Source: an uncultured Lachnospiraceae bacterium (GTDB lineage: Bacteria; Bacillota_A; Clostridia; Lachnospirales; Lachnospiraceae). From it: a DNA stretch of 64,000 nucleotides. Of this stretch, positions 48,652 to 58,346 are shown in pieces; within the stretch, counting starts at the first letter, position 1, and every line of letters starts with the position of its first letter. The DNA is taken from NCBI GenBank assembly GCA_951801245.1, contig CATOMC010000006.1:44439-108438 (forward strand). The letters are read 5' to 3'. A program made the position numbers and the translations under genes. The notes beneath the pieces were generated by a model. That model did no database searches. It was not told where the DNA came from and saw only the letters and a list, made by a program, of their open reading frames with translations.

Positions 48652-50112
48652 ATGGAAAAAATTAGAACACGGTATGCACCCAGCCCTACCGGGCGGATGC
48701 ATGTGGGGAATCTGCGGACGGCATTGTACGCTTATCTGATCGCGAAACATGAGGGCGGTGATTTTATCCTGCGGATTGAGGATACGGATCAGGAGCGTTA
48801 TGTGGAAGGTGCAGTGGATATTATTTATCGTACTTTGGAGCATACGGGGCTTGTGCATGACGAAGGCCCTGACAAGGACGGCGGCGTAGGACCCTATGTG
48901 CAGAGTGAAAGGCAGAAACAGGGAATTTATCTGCAGTATGCCAAAGAACTGGTGGAAAAGGGTGAGGCCTATTACTGCTTCTGTGATAAAGAACGGCTGG
49001 CTTCGCTGACCAGGACAGTGGCCGGTAAAGAAATCAATATTTATGATAAACACTGCCTGCATCTGACGAAAGAAGAAGTAGAGGCAAATCTGGCAACCGG
49101 CAGACCTTATGTCATCAGACAGAATAACCCTACGGAAGGCACCACGACCTTTCATGATGATATCTATGGCGATATCACGGTGGACAATGCAGAGCTGGAT
49201 GATATGATTTTGATCAAATCCGACGGTTATCCCACTTATAATTTTGCCAATGTGGTGGACGACCATCTGATGGGGATCACACATGTGGTGAGAGGAAACG
49301 AGTATCTTTCTTCTTCCCCCAAGTATAACCGTCTTTATGATGCTTTCGGCTGGAAGGTGCCGGAATATGTGCACTGTCCGCTGATCACGGATGAGGAGCA
49401 TCAGAAGCTTTCCAAGCGCTGCGGCCATTCTTCTTATGAGGATCTGATCGAACAGGGATTCCTTTCGGAGGCAATCGTCAATTTTGTGGCGCTTCTGGGA
49501 TGGAGTCCGGAAGACAATAATGAAATTTTTACGCTGGAAGAACTGGTGGGCAAATTCGACTATCATCATCTCTCCAAGTCTCCGGCGGTATTTGATTATA
49601 CAAAGTTAAAATGGATGAATGGCGAGTATATGAAGGCCATGGACTTTGACCGGTTCTATGAGATGGCGGAGCCTTATCTGAAAGAGGCAGTCACAAAGGA
49701 TTTGAATCTTAAGAAGATTGCGGCTATGGTCAAAACGAGGATTGAGATTTTCCCGGATATCAAAGAGCATGTGGATTTCTTTGATGAACTGCCGGAATAT
49801 GATGTGGAGATGTACACCCATAAGAAGATGAAAACGAATGCAGAGACTTCGCTGGCGGTGTTAAGCGACCTTCTGCCCCTTCTGGAAGCGCAGGAGGATT
49901 ACAGCAACGATGCCCTTTATGCAACGCTTTCCTCTTATGTGGAACAAAAAGGATGTAAGAACGGTTATGTGATGTGGCCCGTAAGAACTGCCGTGTCTGG
50001 TAAGCAGATGACGCCGGGCGGGGCAACGGAACTTATGGAGATTCTTGGAAAGGAAGAGTCTCTTGCGAGAATCCGCAAGGGCATCGAGAAACTGAAAAGT
50101 GCCTGCAGTTAA
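48652..50112 (+). CDS. gltX: Glutamate-tRNA ligase
   Basis: It charges tRNA-Glu (and in many Firmicutes also tRNA-Gln, later amidated). The 486 residues show the class I signature as RMHVGNLR following YAPSPTG, the second signature KLSKRCG, and [17 protein letters not shown]; the C-terminal helical anticodon-binding region is present, with normal length. I prefer ATG 48652 because GAGGG lies five bases before it and the product starts [17 protein letters not shown] 48640 is an alternative four codons upstream. The gene overlaps the helicase gene by 14 bases. Confidence 0.95.
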   Translation: MEKIRTRYAPSPTGRMHVGNLRTALYAYLIAKHEGGDFILRIEDTDQERYVEGAVDIIYRTLEHTGLVHDEGPDKDGGVGPYVQSERQKQGIYLQYAKELVEKGEAYYCFCDKERLASLTRTVAGKEINIYDKHCLHLTKEEVEANLATGRPYVIRQNNPTEGTTTFHDDIYGDITVDNAELDDMILIKSDGYPTYNFANVVDDHLMGITHVVRGNEYLSSSPKYNRLYDAFGWKVPEYVHCPLITDEEHQKLSKRCGHSSYEDLIEQGFLSEAIVNFVALLGWSPEDNNEIFTLEELVGKFDYHHLSKSPAVFDYTKLKWMNGEYMKAMDFDRFYEMAEPYLKEAVTKDLNLKKIAAMVKTRIEIFPDIKEHVDFFDELPEYDVEMYTHKKMKTNAETSLAVLSDLLPLLEAQEDYSNDALYATLSSYVEQKGCKNGYVMWPVRTAVSGKQMTPGGATELMEILGKEESLARIRKGIEKLKSACS

Positions 50113-51913
50113 ATGCACGCCTGATCAGGAAAGAGCGATCAGGCACACTGCCGGACCGGCACAGATTATAGCCGGGCCCGGCAGTGGCAAAACCTTTGTC
50201 ACGGTAAACCGTATCCGACACCTGATCTTGGAAGAAGGAATCGCACCGGACCACATCCTGGTGATCACCTTCACCAAAGCTGCGGCTTTGGAAATGCAGC
50301 AACGCTTTTTTACACTCATGGAAGGAGAGAGGCCGCCCGTCTGGTTCGGCACCTTTCATGCGATATTCTATCACATTCTGAAACAGTCAGCGCAGTATCG
50401 CGGCTATACCATCATAACGGAAGCTGAGAGAAGAAAACTGATCGGACAGATCATACATATGCACAGGCGGTTCCTATATCTGCAGGAGGAAGACAAGGAA
50501 GAGATTCTGACTGCCATCAGCAGCTATAAGGCCGGTGCAAAAGAGGACACAATACAGATATCAAAGATGACTCGGGAGGATTTTCAGTTCCTGACAGCGG
50601 AATATCAAAGCTATCTGCAGGAATTCGGACAGTTTGATTTTGACGACCTGATGCACAAATGTCTTGCGATGCTGCGTGAGGATACCGCCTGTCTTGCAAG
50701 GTGGCAGGCACAGTTTCGTTATATTCTGGTAGATGAGTTTCAGGATATTTCACCGGTGCAGTATGAGATTGTGAGACTTCTTGCGGCACCCGATGATAAT
50801 CTCTTTATCGTAGGGGACGATGACCAGTCCATCTATGGCTTCCGGGGAGCAAGTCCGGACAGTATGATGAGGTTTTTGACAGATTATGATAAGGCCGCAC
50901 AGATTCTGCTGCATGTCAATTACAGATGCCATGAAAGCATTGTCAGGGCCGCCGGATGCGTCATCGCAGAGAACAAGAAGCGGCTTTTAAAAGAGATCAG
51001 GGCCGTACACCGGGATGGCGCGGGGATGGAACTGTGCAGCTATTCCGATGAGGAAGCGATGCAGAAGGCTCTGGTGGAGCGGCTTTTGCAGGAACGAAAA
51101 GAGGGCACTCTCACACATTGTGCCATCCTCTGCCGGACCAATTTTGCCTGCAGCCTGTGGGCGCAGATCCTTCACGAAGAGAAAATCCCTTACGTGATGA
51201 AGGAGAAACCCAAAAACCGCTTTGCGCATTTTGTGATTCAGGATATCAGGGCGTATCTTTCCCTTGGGCAGGGAGACTTGCTAAGAAGGGATTTTCTGCG
51301 TGTCATGAACAGGCCGCTTCGCTATCTAAGACGCGATAGTATGCCTAAAGAGCATATAGACGAGAAAGAGATGCTTCTGTGGTATGCTTCCGTGCCGACG
51401 GTGCAGGAGACACTGCAAAGACTTTTTCGTGATCTGCATCAGTTATCCGGCAGGAAACTTCATCTGCAGATTCATTATATCCGTAAGGTGATCGGCTATG
51501 AGGATTTCCTGCGGGAAAAATACAGCGGCAGGCGTGCGGAAGAACTTGTGCGCATGGCAGAAGAGTTTGAGACATTTGCCCGGAAGTTTGGTACGATAGA
51601 AGAGATGAATGCCTATATAGACCATTATACGGAAATTCTGCAGGAACCGGTGAAGAAGAAAGAAGGGGCCGCCCTGATGACAATGCATGCGTCCAAAGGG
51701 CTTGAGTTTAATACGGTATATCTCCCAGGTTTAAGTGAAGGGCAGATTCCCTATGCGAGATCGGTCACGGAGGAACAGATTGAGGAAGAGAGGCGGATGT
51801 TTTATGTGGCAATGACCAGGGCTAAGCAGAAGCTGTGCCTTCTGACGCACAAAGGAAGAACCGGGAAAGACGGGCCTTCCCGGTTTCTGAAACCATTGCA
51901 GGAGTCTAAATGA
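50099..51913 (+). CDS. UvrD/PcrA-like superfamily 1 DNA helicase
   Basis: The 604 residues have motif I GPGSGKT (26-32), [20 protein letters not shown], motif [10 protein letters not shown] (about 211-218), motif [16 protein letters not shown], motif [30 protein letters not shown] given as [10 protein letters not shown] and FNTVYLPGL, and motif [13 protein letters not shown]. It is shorter than PcrA or UvrD (about 720-740) because the 2B region and C-terminal tail are reduced, so its partners and role may differ. The start is a GTG inside the end of gltX, giving a 14-base overlap and probable translational coupling. It ends against a convergent DUF1292 gene with no gap. Confidence 0.9.
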   Translation: MPAVKCTPDQERAIRHTAGPAQIIAGPGSGKTFVTVNRIRHLILEEGIAPDHILVITFTKAAALEMQQRFFTLMEGERPPVWFGTFHAIFYHILKQSAQYRGYTIITEAERRKLIGQIIHMHRRFLYLQEEDKEEILTAISSYKAGAKEDTIQISKMTREDFQFLTAEYQSYLQEFGQFDFDDLMHKCLAMLREDTACLARWQAQFRYILVDEFQDISPVQYEIVRLLAAPDDNLFIVGDDDQSIYGFRGASPDSMMRFLTDYDKAAQILLHVNYRCHESIVRAAGCVIAENKKRLLKEIRAVHRDGAGMELCSYSDEEAMQKALVERLLQERKEGTLTHCAILCRTNFACSLWAQILHEEKIPYVMKEKPKNRFAHFVIQDIRAYLSLGQGDLLRRDFLRVMNRPLRYLRRDSMPKEHIDEKEMLLWYASVPTVQETLQRLFRDLHQLSGRKLHLQIHYIRKVIGYEDFLREKYSGRRAEELVRMAEEFETFARKFGTIEEMNAYIDHYTEILQEPVKKKEGAALMTMHASKGLEFNTVYLPGLSEGQIPYARSVTEEQIEEERRMFYVAMTRAKQKLCLLTHKGRTGKDGPSRFLKPLQESK

Positions 51914-52246
51914 TCAGTCTACCAGTTCGTCGAATTCCGCATTGTCCAGATATTCGTCAAAGGCATCTGCCACGGATTCGTACTCCTCATCATCTTCAAT
52001 ATAACCAAGTTCCGGTTCCTCATTGGGGTCATCGGGATTTTCGTGATAGTGATAAAACCATACTTCGCCGTCCATGTTTTCTCCGTTTTGGTCAAGCGGC
52101 AGAAGGGCGATATAGTCCTTTTCGGCTACGGTCAGGATCGTGACGATGGCACAGGTTACTTTTGTGCCGTCTTCCAAGTCAAGTTCCACGGTCATTTCTT
52201 CTCCGTCTAAGCTCTCTTGTGTCATTTCCTTGTCATTTTTGGACAT
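51914..52246 (-). CDS. DUF1292 family protein
   Basis: The 110 residues are strongly acidic and match the DUF1292 family: TVELDLEDGTKVTCAIVTIL given in part as LEDGTKVTCAI, then EKDYIALLPLD, EVWFYHY and the acidic tail IEDDEEYESVADAFDEYL. Small proteins of this kind are widespread in Firmicutes and have no established role. It is convergent with the helicase; the two stop codons are adjacent. AGGAGG lies in front of the start. Confidence 0.9.
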   Translation of the reverse strand: MSKNDKEMTQESLDGEEMTVELDLEDGTKVTCAIVTILTVAEKDYIALLPLDQNGENMDGEVWFYHYHENPDDPNEEPELGYIEDDEEYESVADAFDEYLDNAEFDELVD

Positions 52247-52338
52247 ACAAATGCCTCCTTTTGTCTGGAATTAATTATATTTTACAGAAAACAAGCAGAA
52301 GATGCAATCTATATTTAAATTTATATACAGAATTTGTG

Positions 52339-52390
52339 ATATATATGGTACAATGGACGCAGAGTCAGCACTATATATATATGGTACAAT
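52339..52390 (+). promoter_or_regulatory. Tandem extended -10 promoters of the GH13-like gene
   Basis: ATATATATGGTACAAT occurs twice (52339-52354 and 52375-52390), 36 bases apart. Each copy contains TGGTACAAT, an extended -10 element, without a clear -35. Between them lies TACAATGGACGCAG with AGTCAGCACT, a sequence nearly identical to one at 27133-27156. Confidence 0.55.
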
Positions 52391-52434
52391 AGGAATATTG
52401 ACAGAACTTATGACTGAAATAGACGGAGGTTTGC

Positions 52435-54441
52435 ATGCGAAAAACATTCCAGTTGGCAAGAACACAGGCATATCCGTTGGGCGCTTCCTTTCAGGAGGAG
52501 GGTCTGCGTATCGCGGCCGTGTGTGACCGGAGACAAAAGGACGGTTCACGCTGCGAGGCGGGTGTGATTTTGTATGATAGAAAACATGTAAGAGGAATCA
52601 AGATTCCTTTCCCGGCAGAATATAGGATTGGGTCAGTCTGCTCTATGCTGATTCAGGATTATCATGATGTAGAGTGTTATTATCTGCTCTATCAGGGAGA
52701 GGATATCTATCAGGATCCTTATTGTAAAGATGTGGAGCATCTCTACCGCTATGGTGCGGTCAAAAAGACCTTGCCTAGATGTAAGGCGCAAAGTCCTTCT
52801 TTTGACTGGCGCGGGGATACACCGCCAGGGATTTGCTACGAGGATGCCATTATTTATGCACTGCATGTGCGTGGATTTACGAAGCACCAGTCTTCCGGAG
52901 TAAAGGATAAGGGTACTTACAACGGAATCGTGGAGAAGATTTCTTATTTGCAAGAATTGGGCATTAATATGGTGTTACTCATGCCGGCTTATGAGTTCGA
53001 AGAGGTGATGCCGGACAACACGTTACAGACTATGGAAGAGGCTGTCTTGTCTTACCGGCAGAAATTGCCGGAGAAAGCCAGTGAGGATGCAGACAGGAAG
53101 CCGAGGCTTAATTATTGGGGATTTCAGAAGGGCCTTTATTATATTCCAAAGACATCATATTCTTCCGGGAGAAATTCGACTGTGGAATATAAGAATATGG
53201 TCAGAACTCTGCACGAGAATGGCATCGGTGTTATCATGCAGTTTTATTTTCCGATGGAAATATCGCCGGTGGAGATACTTGATATCCTGCGGTTCTGGGT
53301 GCTGGAATATCATATCGACGGCTTCCATGTGATGGGGGCGCAGCTTCCCATAGAACTTTTGGCAAGCGATCCTTTGCTGACGGATACGATGCTTTTGTCG
53401 GACAGACAATTTCAGAAAGCACACGCAGACATAAGGAGCAGCCTTGGCTGGATGAACGACAGCTTCCTTTATGACATGCGGCGCTTCTTAAAAGGGGATG
53501 ACAATCTGATCGAGTCTTTTCTCTACCATGTGCGGGAGAACCGGCCGGAAGCAGGGACCATCAATTATATGGCTAAGTGGGACGGGCTCAGACTGGCGGA
53601 TATGGTTTCCTACGACCGCAAACATAATGAAGAAAACGGAGAAGATAATAAAGATGGGACAGACTATAACTGTAGCTGGAATTGCGGCGTAGAAGGAAAA
53701 AGCCGCAAAAAGGCTATTTTGGAACTGCGTACCAGGCAGATGAAGAATGCGATGACACTGCTTTTGATGTCCCAGGCGACGCCCCTTATTTATAGTGGCG
53801 ACGAATTTGGCAATACACAGGAAGGTAACAATAACCCTTATTGCCAGGATAATGCAACGGCCTGGATCAAGTGGAATTTCACGCAGGGCGGCAGGGAACT
53901 GCTGGAATATACGAAAAAACTGATTGCGCTTCGCAAGGCGCATCCGATCCTGCACAGCAGGATGCCTCTTAGGGGAATCGATTCTCTTTCTTGTGGCTAT
54001 CCGGATATTTCCGTTCACGGACAGGAGGCCTGGCGTCCGGATACCAGCCCGGCAAGCCACACGATCGGTATCATGTACTGTGGATTTTATGGACAAAAGG
54101 ATGGGGAACGTGACGACAGTTTCTTTTATATTGCGGTGAATATGCACTGGGAGGCACAGGAATTGGGACTGCCGAAACTTCCGAAGGGGAAAATATGGTC
54201 TCATTTTGTGGCGACTGCTAAGGAAGTGTCGGAGATTGCGGTCAAAGAGAACTCACAGGAAATTTTAGTGCCGCCGCGGACAATTACGATCTTTCAGGCA
54301 GTTGAGACGGCGGCAGACAAGGATGCCAATCTGGCAGGTAAGAAGGCAGGCAGGAGGCCAAACAGCCCGAAAGTGTCAGGAACACAGCAAATGGGAACGA
54401 AAAAGAGCAGGACAGCGGACGAAAAATGTTCGAAGAAATGA
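52435..54441 (+). CDS. GH13 isoamylase/GlgX-like protein without catalytic residues
   Basis: The 668 residues follow the glycogen debranching enzyme layout (N-terminal beta domain, barrel, C-terminal beta domain). GlgX-type hallmarks are kept near region IV: KWDGLRLADMVSYDRKHNEE and NGEDNKDGTDYN, and later PLIYSGDEFGNTQEGNNNPY. The catalytic sites are not: region I reads VIMQFYFPM instead of the DVVYNH form; region II reads DGFHVMGA instead of DGFRFDLA, so the nucleophile Asp and its Arg are absent; region III reads LLSDRQF where the acid Glu should be. Only the region IV Asp remains. It is probably a non-hydrolytic glycogen-binding or regulatory protein. The tail (about 625-668) is Lys-rich. 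Confidence 0.82.
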   Translation: MRKTFQLARTQAYPLGASFQEEGLRIAAVCDRRQKDGSRCEAGVILYDRKHVRGIKIPFPAEYRIGSVCSMLIQDYHDVECYYLLYQGEDIYQDPYCKDVEHLYRYGAVKKTLPRCKAQSPSFDWRGDTPPGICYEDAIIYALHVRGFTKHQSSGVKDKGTYNGIVEKISYLQELGINMVLLMPAYEFEEVMPDNTLQTMEEAVLSYRQKLPEKASEDADRKPRLNYWGFQKGLYYIPKTSYSSGRNSTVEYKNMVRTLHENGIGVIMQFYFPMEISPVEILDILRFWVLEYHIDGFHVMGAQLPIELLASDPLLTDTMLLSDRQFQKAHADIRSSLGWMNDSFLYDMRRFLKGDDNLIESFLYHVRENRPEAGTINYMAKWDGLRLADMVSYDRKHNEENGEDNKDGTDYNCSWNCGVEGKSRKKAILELRTRQMKNAMTLLLMSQATPLIYSGDEFGNTQEGNNNPYCQDNATAWIKWNFTQGGRELLEYTKKLIALRKAHPILHSRMPLRGIDSLSCGYPDISVHGQEAWRPDTSPASHTIGIMYCGFYGQKDGERDDSFFYIAVNMHWEAQELGLPKLPKGKIWSHFVATAKEVSEIAVKENSQEILVPPRTITIFQAVETAADKDANLAGKKAGRRPNSPKVSGTQQMGTKKSRTADEKCSKK

Positions 54442-54449
54442 GGATGTTT

Positions 54450-54989
54450 ATGAACAAGGCATGGCAACACTTTAAGACGATCACATATCATAGATGGCTG
54501 GTCATGCAGGGGTGTTTCCGGGTGGGACTTTTCCGCCAGGGACTTCTTCATGATCTTTCTAAATACAGTCCGACGGAATTCCTGGTGGGAGCCAGGTACT
54601 GGCAGGGGGATAGAAGCCCCAATAACGCAGAAAGAGAGCAGATCGGTTATTCTTCTGCGTGGCTGCATCACAAAGGACGCAACAAGCATCATTACGAGTA
54701 CTGGATTGACTACAATACCCGTGATATAGAGGGCGGTATGGCACCTGCGCCTATGCCGACACGTTATGTGATCGAGATGTTTATGGACCGGGTGGCAGCC
54801 TGCAAGGTCTACCATAAGGAGGCTTATAAAGACCAGGATCCACTGGCTTACTATATGTCTTCTAAGACACCGCCGCCGCTGCATCCTAAGACCAAAAGAA
54901 TGTTGGAATTTCTGCTGCATATGTTGGCAGAGAAGGGGGAGGAAAAAACCTTCCGTTATATCAGGACAAGGATACTGTCAAGACATTAA
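54450..54989 (+). CDS. DUF5662 family protein
   Basis: The 179 residues start MNKAWQHFKTITYHRWLVMQ and contain GLLHDLSKYSPTEF, RSPNNAERE, WLHHKGRNKHHYEYW and PMPTRYVIEMFMDRVAACK. The HDLSKY and HHKGRNKHH motifs look like a metal-binding HD-type arrangement. The family is common in Lachnospiraceae with no assigned role. I chose ATG 54450 since GAGG is six bases upstream and this matches the usual family start; an upstream Met at 54426 would overlap the GH13-like gene. Confidence 0.8.
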   Translation: MNKAWQHFKTITYHRWLVMQGCFRVGLFRQGLLHDLSKYSPTEFLVGARYWQGDRSPNNAEREQIGYSSAWLHHKGRNKHHYEYWIDYNTRDIEGGMAPAPMPTRYVIEMFMDRVAACKVYHKEAYKDQDPLAYYMSSKTPPPLHPKTKRMLEFLLHMLAEKGEEKTFRYIRTRILSRH

Positions 54990-55077
54990 TGGATTATGAA
55001 TAAGGACAACAGGACAAGTGACATCTCCCGAATGGGCGCATAGGATATGGTATGAGAAAAAAAGGAGATGAAGCCTT

Positions 55078-55305
55078 ATGAACTGTTGTTGGATCCTTCT
55101 GTTGTTATTATTCTGCGGACAGAATGGGAACGGTATCTGTGGGCAGCCGGACAGAGGGTGTGGTTGTGAAGTAGAACCGCCGAAGTCGCCTTGCTGTAAC
55201 AGAAATCCGGAGCCTTGTCCGTGTGATGAACCCAGGTTTGAGCCACGTTTCGAGTCGAGACCGTTTAGCGGAAACGGCGCTACTTGTGGCTGTGAAGAGA
55301 AGTAA
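55078..55305 (+). CDS. Small cysteine-rich protein
   Basis: The 75 residues begin MNCCWILLLLLFCGQNGNG, a short hydrophobic start, and continue with 11 more Cys in pairs (CGC, CC, CPC, CGC) and two RFE repeats (PRFEPRFESRP). AGGAG lies upstream of the ATG. The pattern suggests a secreted or membrane-tethered, metal- or disulfide-rich peptide; a spore-surface role would fit but is not shown. The family is not recognised. Confidence 0.6.
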   Translation: MNCCWILLLLLFCGQNGNGICGQPDRGCGCEVEPPKSPCCNRNPEPCPCDEPRFEPRFESRPFSGNGATCGCEEK

Positions 55306-55310
55306 GTGCA

Positions 55311-55345
55311 TGCCCTTTCTTTTCGGTTGACGAAAGGAAAGGGCA
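55311..55345 (+). other. Long hairpin upstream of trpS
   Basis: TGCCCTTTCTTTTCG (55311-55325) and CGAAAGGAAAGGGCA (55331-55345) form a 15-bp stem (one G-U) with a five-base loop. A T-run follows only about ten bases later, so it is a weak terminator or a leader structure. It is too short for a T-box. Confidence 0.55.
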
Positions 55346-55395
55346 ATGATAAACTGATTTTTGGTACAAGCATAAGAGTAGGAGGCAATAACGAC

Positions 55396-56400
55396 ATGAT
55401 AGATGGAAATAAAGTATTATTCAGTGGAATGCAGGCAACAGGAAACCTGACGCTCGGCAATTATCTGGGAGCCTTGAAGAACTGGGTGACCCTTTGTGAT
55501 GAGTATCAGTGTTTCTATTCCGTGGTGGACTTACATTCCATAACCATAAGACAGGATCCGGCCGAGTTAAGAAAACGTGCCAGAAATCTTCTGACGCTTT
55601 ATATTGCGGCGGGCATTGATCCGGAGAAGAACTGTCTTTATTACCAGTCTCATGTTTCCGGTCATGCAGAATTGTCCTGGATCCTGAATTGCTTTACGTA
55701 TATGGGAGAATTAAACCGTATGACCCAGTTTAAAGATAAAGCAGCCAAACATGCGGATAACATCAATGCAGGGCTGTTTACCTACCCGGTGCTTATGGCG
55801 GCCGATATTCTGCTCTATCAGGCGGATGTGGTGCCGGTAGGCAAAGACCAGTTGCAGCATCTGGAGATCACGCGGGATATCGCTCAGCGCTTTAACGCCA
55901 TTTATGGTGACGTGTTTACCATTCCGGAACCCTATGTGGGCAAAACAGGCGCCAGCATTAAGAGCCTGCAGAATCCAGAGAAGAAGATGTCCAAGTCAGA
56001 TGAAAACCCCAATGCCAGCATTTATCTGATGGATGATCCGGATACGATCCTGCGTAAATTTAAGAGGGCGGTGACAGACTCACAGGCGCAGGTACGCTAC
56101 TGCGAAGAACAGCCCGGGATCCATAATCTGATCGATATTTATTGTGTCTGCACCGGCAAGACGCCGGAGGAGACAGAGAAAGAATTTGACGGCAGAGGAT
56201 ATGGAGACTTCAAGATGGCAGTGGGAGAAGCGGTTGTCAGTGTTTTGAAGCCTCTGCAGGATAAATATGATGATCTTGGCAAAAACAAAGATTATATTGA
56301 CAAGATCATCAAAGAAAATGCGGAGAAGGCTAACTACTATGCCAGCAAAACGCTCCGCAAAGTCCAAAAGAAAGTGGGATTCCCTGAAAGAGTGCGTTAA
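55396..56400 (+). CDS. trpS: Tryptophan-tRNA ligase
   Basis: It charges tRNA-Trp. The 334 residues contain the HIGH-like TGNLTLGNYLGAL (about 14-26), MAADILLYQADVVPVGKDQ and the KMSKS loop KKMSKSDEN (about 195-203), with normal family length. ATG 55396 is chosen because GGAGG lies ten bases upstream and the product starts MIDGNKVLFSGMQATG; the frame extends 30 codons further 5' through the hairpin and is not coding. Confidence 0.95.
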   Translation: MIDGNKVLFSGMQATGNLTLGNYLGALKNWVTLCDEYQCFYSVVDLHSITIRQDPAELRKRARNLLTLYIAAGIDPEKNCLYYQSHVSGHAELSWILNCFTYMGELNRMTQFKDKAAKHADNINAGLFTYPVLMAADILLYQADVVPVGKDQLQHLEITRDIAQRFNAIYGDVFTIPEPYVGKTGASIKSLQNPEKKMSKSDENPNASIYLMDDPDTILRKFKRAVTDSQAQVRYCEEQPGIHNLIDIYCVCTGKTPEETEKEFDGRGYGDFKMAVGEAVVSVLKPLQDKYDDLGKNKDYIDKIIKENAEKANYYASKTLRKVQKKVGFPERVR

Positions 56401-56410
56401 GATGCCTTGA

Positions 56411-57157
56411 TCATCCCTGAAATACATCGGTAAAATACCCGGCGGCGGAGATCGGTTCGCCGCTTTCTATCAGGTGCGTGGTATCTCCCATCACCTGTGC
56501 CCGGAAAAAGGCGTTGCCGTTCATCCGCTCCTCTGAGGCGAGAATGGTTACGGAGGTGGGTGCCAGATAGAATCCGTGCAGTAAGAGGGCGGGAGAGATG
56601 CCGAGCAGATGGCTTAACATCATGCAGGTGATGCCTAAGTGACAGAAGATAACGATGGTATCCTGATTACCTGCAGATATGTCGCTCTCTTTTGTATCTT
56701 TGGAGGCGGTCACATAATAATTATTGTGCCGTATATAGCCATAAGAAGAAAGAAGATCGTCTAATCCCTCACAAACTTCCTCATAAGCGGGCAGAAGTTC
56801 CGGATTGGAACGATAAATCTCTGCTTCTTTCCAGTGCTCCTTATCATACATTTGTGGGATCTGCGTCCAGTATTCGGGCATAAAATCCCAGGGAACGCCG
56901 TGGCGGCCGGTCACCGGATCGTCTATAAAATAGGCAAATTCTTTCAGCCATTCATAAGTGATGGCTTTCCGTCCCGTCTCTGCAAGAGAATAGGAAGCGG
57001 TCTTCCTGGCCCGTCCCAAAGGAGAACAGTAAAATTGTGTGATTCCATTCCATTTTGCGACCCGCCTGGAAAGCAGCTTTGCTTCCCGGATTCCTTTTTC
57101 TGTCAAAGAATCGTTCACATAATCGGGGTCGCCATGTCTGATAAAAATAATTCGCAT
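56411..57157 (-). CDS. Histidine phosphatase superfamily protein
   Basis: The 248 residues start MRIIFIRHGDPDYVNDSLTE, with the catalytic RHG motif at 7-9, then YCSPLGRARKTA (second Arg) and FCHLGITCMML with the second catalytic His. This is the phosphoglycerate-mutase-like fold; members remove phosphate from sugar phosphates, nucleotides or proteins. An insertion around 85-130 (PWDFMPEYWTQIPQMYDKEH) may shape the substrate pocket. The gene is convergent with trpS, with ten bases between stops. The substrate is unknown. Confidence 0.88.
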   Translation of the reverse strand: MRIIFIRHGDPDYVNDSLTEKGIREAKLLSRRVAKWNGITQFYCSPLGRARKTASYSLAETGRKAITYEWLKEFAYFIDDPVTGRHGVPWDFMPEYWTQIPQMYDKEHWKEAEIYRSNPELLPAYEEVCEGLDDLLSSYGYIRHNNYYVTASKDTKESDISAGNQDTIVIFCHLGITCMMLSHLLGISPALLLHGFYLAPTSVTILASEERMNGNAFFRAQVMGDTTHLIESGEPISAAGYFTDVFQG

Positions 57158-57315
57158 ACGTAAATCCAGCCTTTCTGAAAATTTCTTTCTTATTTTTAGT
57201 AAATTTTAATTAGTTTTTCTCTCAACCTTGATATATAATAACATAGATACTATTTGGAGGAAAGATGGACTTCTGATATCGTCGGTAAATCATAAGAAGC
57301 CCGAAGGAGGAGATT

Positions 57316-58344
57316 ATGTTTGGACGAAACGAAACGAAGAAGGAACCCGGTCCGGGTAAAGTGCCGGTCGGGAAATGGTTAAACGGCGGCAAGATTGTTC
57401 TGGCGGTCATCATACTGGCGGTACTCGTGAGCAGTTCCTATTATTCCATTCAGGAAGAAGAGCAGGCGGTTGTGTGTACTTTTGGCTCACCCAAGGCGGT
57501 CACGACACCGGGACTTCATTTTAAGATACCGTTTATTCAGACAGTCACGAAAGTCAATACTACGATTCAGGGATTTACGATCGGATATCAGCAGGACATG
57601 GGGGAGGATATGGAAGATGCCCTGATGATCACTTCTGATTATAATTTCATATATGTTGACTTTTATGCGGAGTATAGAGTGACCGATCCGGTCAAAGCGC
57701 TCTATGCTTCCGAGAATCCGGAACTTATTTTGAAGAATATCGCACAAAACTGTATCAGGACGACGATAGGTTCCTATAGCGTTGACAGTGTACTGACAAC
57801 TGGCAAGAATGAGATCCAGTCTAATATCAAGCAGATGATATTGGATAAACTGGAAGATTATGATATTGGTATCCAGTTGGTCAACATCACGATTCAGGAT
57901 GCAACGCCGCCTACCACAGAGGTGGAAAATGCCTTTAAAGAAGTGGAGACGGCCAAGCAGGGGAAAGAGACAGCCCTGAATAATGCAAACAAGTACCGGA
58001 ATGAACAGATTCCCGGGGCGGAAGCAGAATCAGATAAGATACTGCAGGATGCGGAGGCAGCCAAACAGCAGAGAATTAATGAAGCCAACGGACAGGTGGC
58101 AAGATTCAATTCCATGTACGAAGAGTATGCCAAGTATCCGGAAGTGACGAAGAAACGTATGTTCTATGAGGCGGTAGAGAATATCCTGCCAGAGATCAAG
58201 GTGGTCATTCAGAGTGCTGACGGTAATACCAGCACGGTACTTCCGCTGGATAGTTTTGTTTCTGATTCGTCTTCGTCCATCAACGATACTTCCGGTAGTG
58301 CAAATGCAGATAACGAGACGGATACAGAAGGGGAGGAGGAATAA
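57316..58344 (+). CDS. hflK: SPFH/band 7 protein HflK
   Basis: The 342 residues have one membrane helix near the N-terminus (about 27-46, IVLAVIILAVLVSSSYY), an SPFH domain (about 47-230, with EEEQAVVCTFGSPKAV and TPGLHFKIPFIQTVTKV) and a long coiled coil (about 205-275, KEVETAKQGKETALNNANKYR in parts). In E. coli HflK and HflC form a membrane cage around FtsH protease and limit its activity. hflC follows after two bases. The acidic, Ser-rich tail (about 310-342) is low complexity. Confidence 0.88.
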   Translation: MFGRNETKKEPGPGKVPVGKWLNGGKIVLAVIILAVLVSSSYYSIQEEEQAVVCTFGSPKAVTTPGLHFKIPFIQTVTKVNTTIQGFTIGYQQDMGEDMEDALMITSDYNFIYVDFYAEYRVTDPVKALYASENPELILKNIAQNCIRTTIGSYSVDSVLTTGKNEIQSNIKQMILDKLEDYDIGIQLVNITIQDATPPTTEVENAFKEVETAKQGKETALNNANKYRNEQIPGAEAESDKILQDAEAAKQQRINEANGQVARFNSMYEEYAKYPEVTKKRMFYEAVENILPEIKVVIQSADGNTSTVLPLDSFVSDSSSSINDTSGSANADNETDTEGEEE

Positions 58345-58346
58345 GT

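Noticed and set aside
55306..55395. T-box leader for trpS, or a longer trpS N-terminus
   Set aside because: The gap is about 90 bases with one hairpin, no T-box specifier or antiterminator motif; and the 5' extension of the frame passes through that hairpin.
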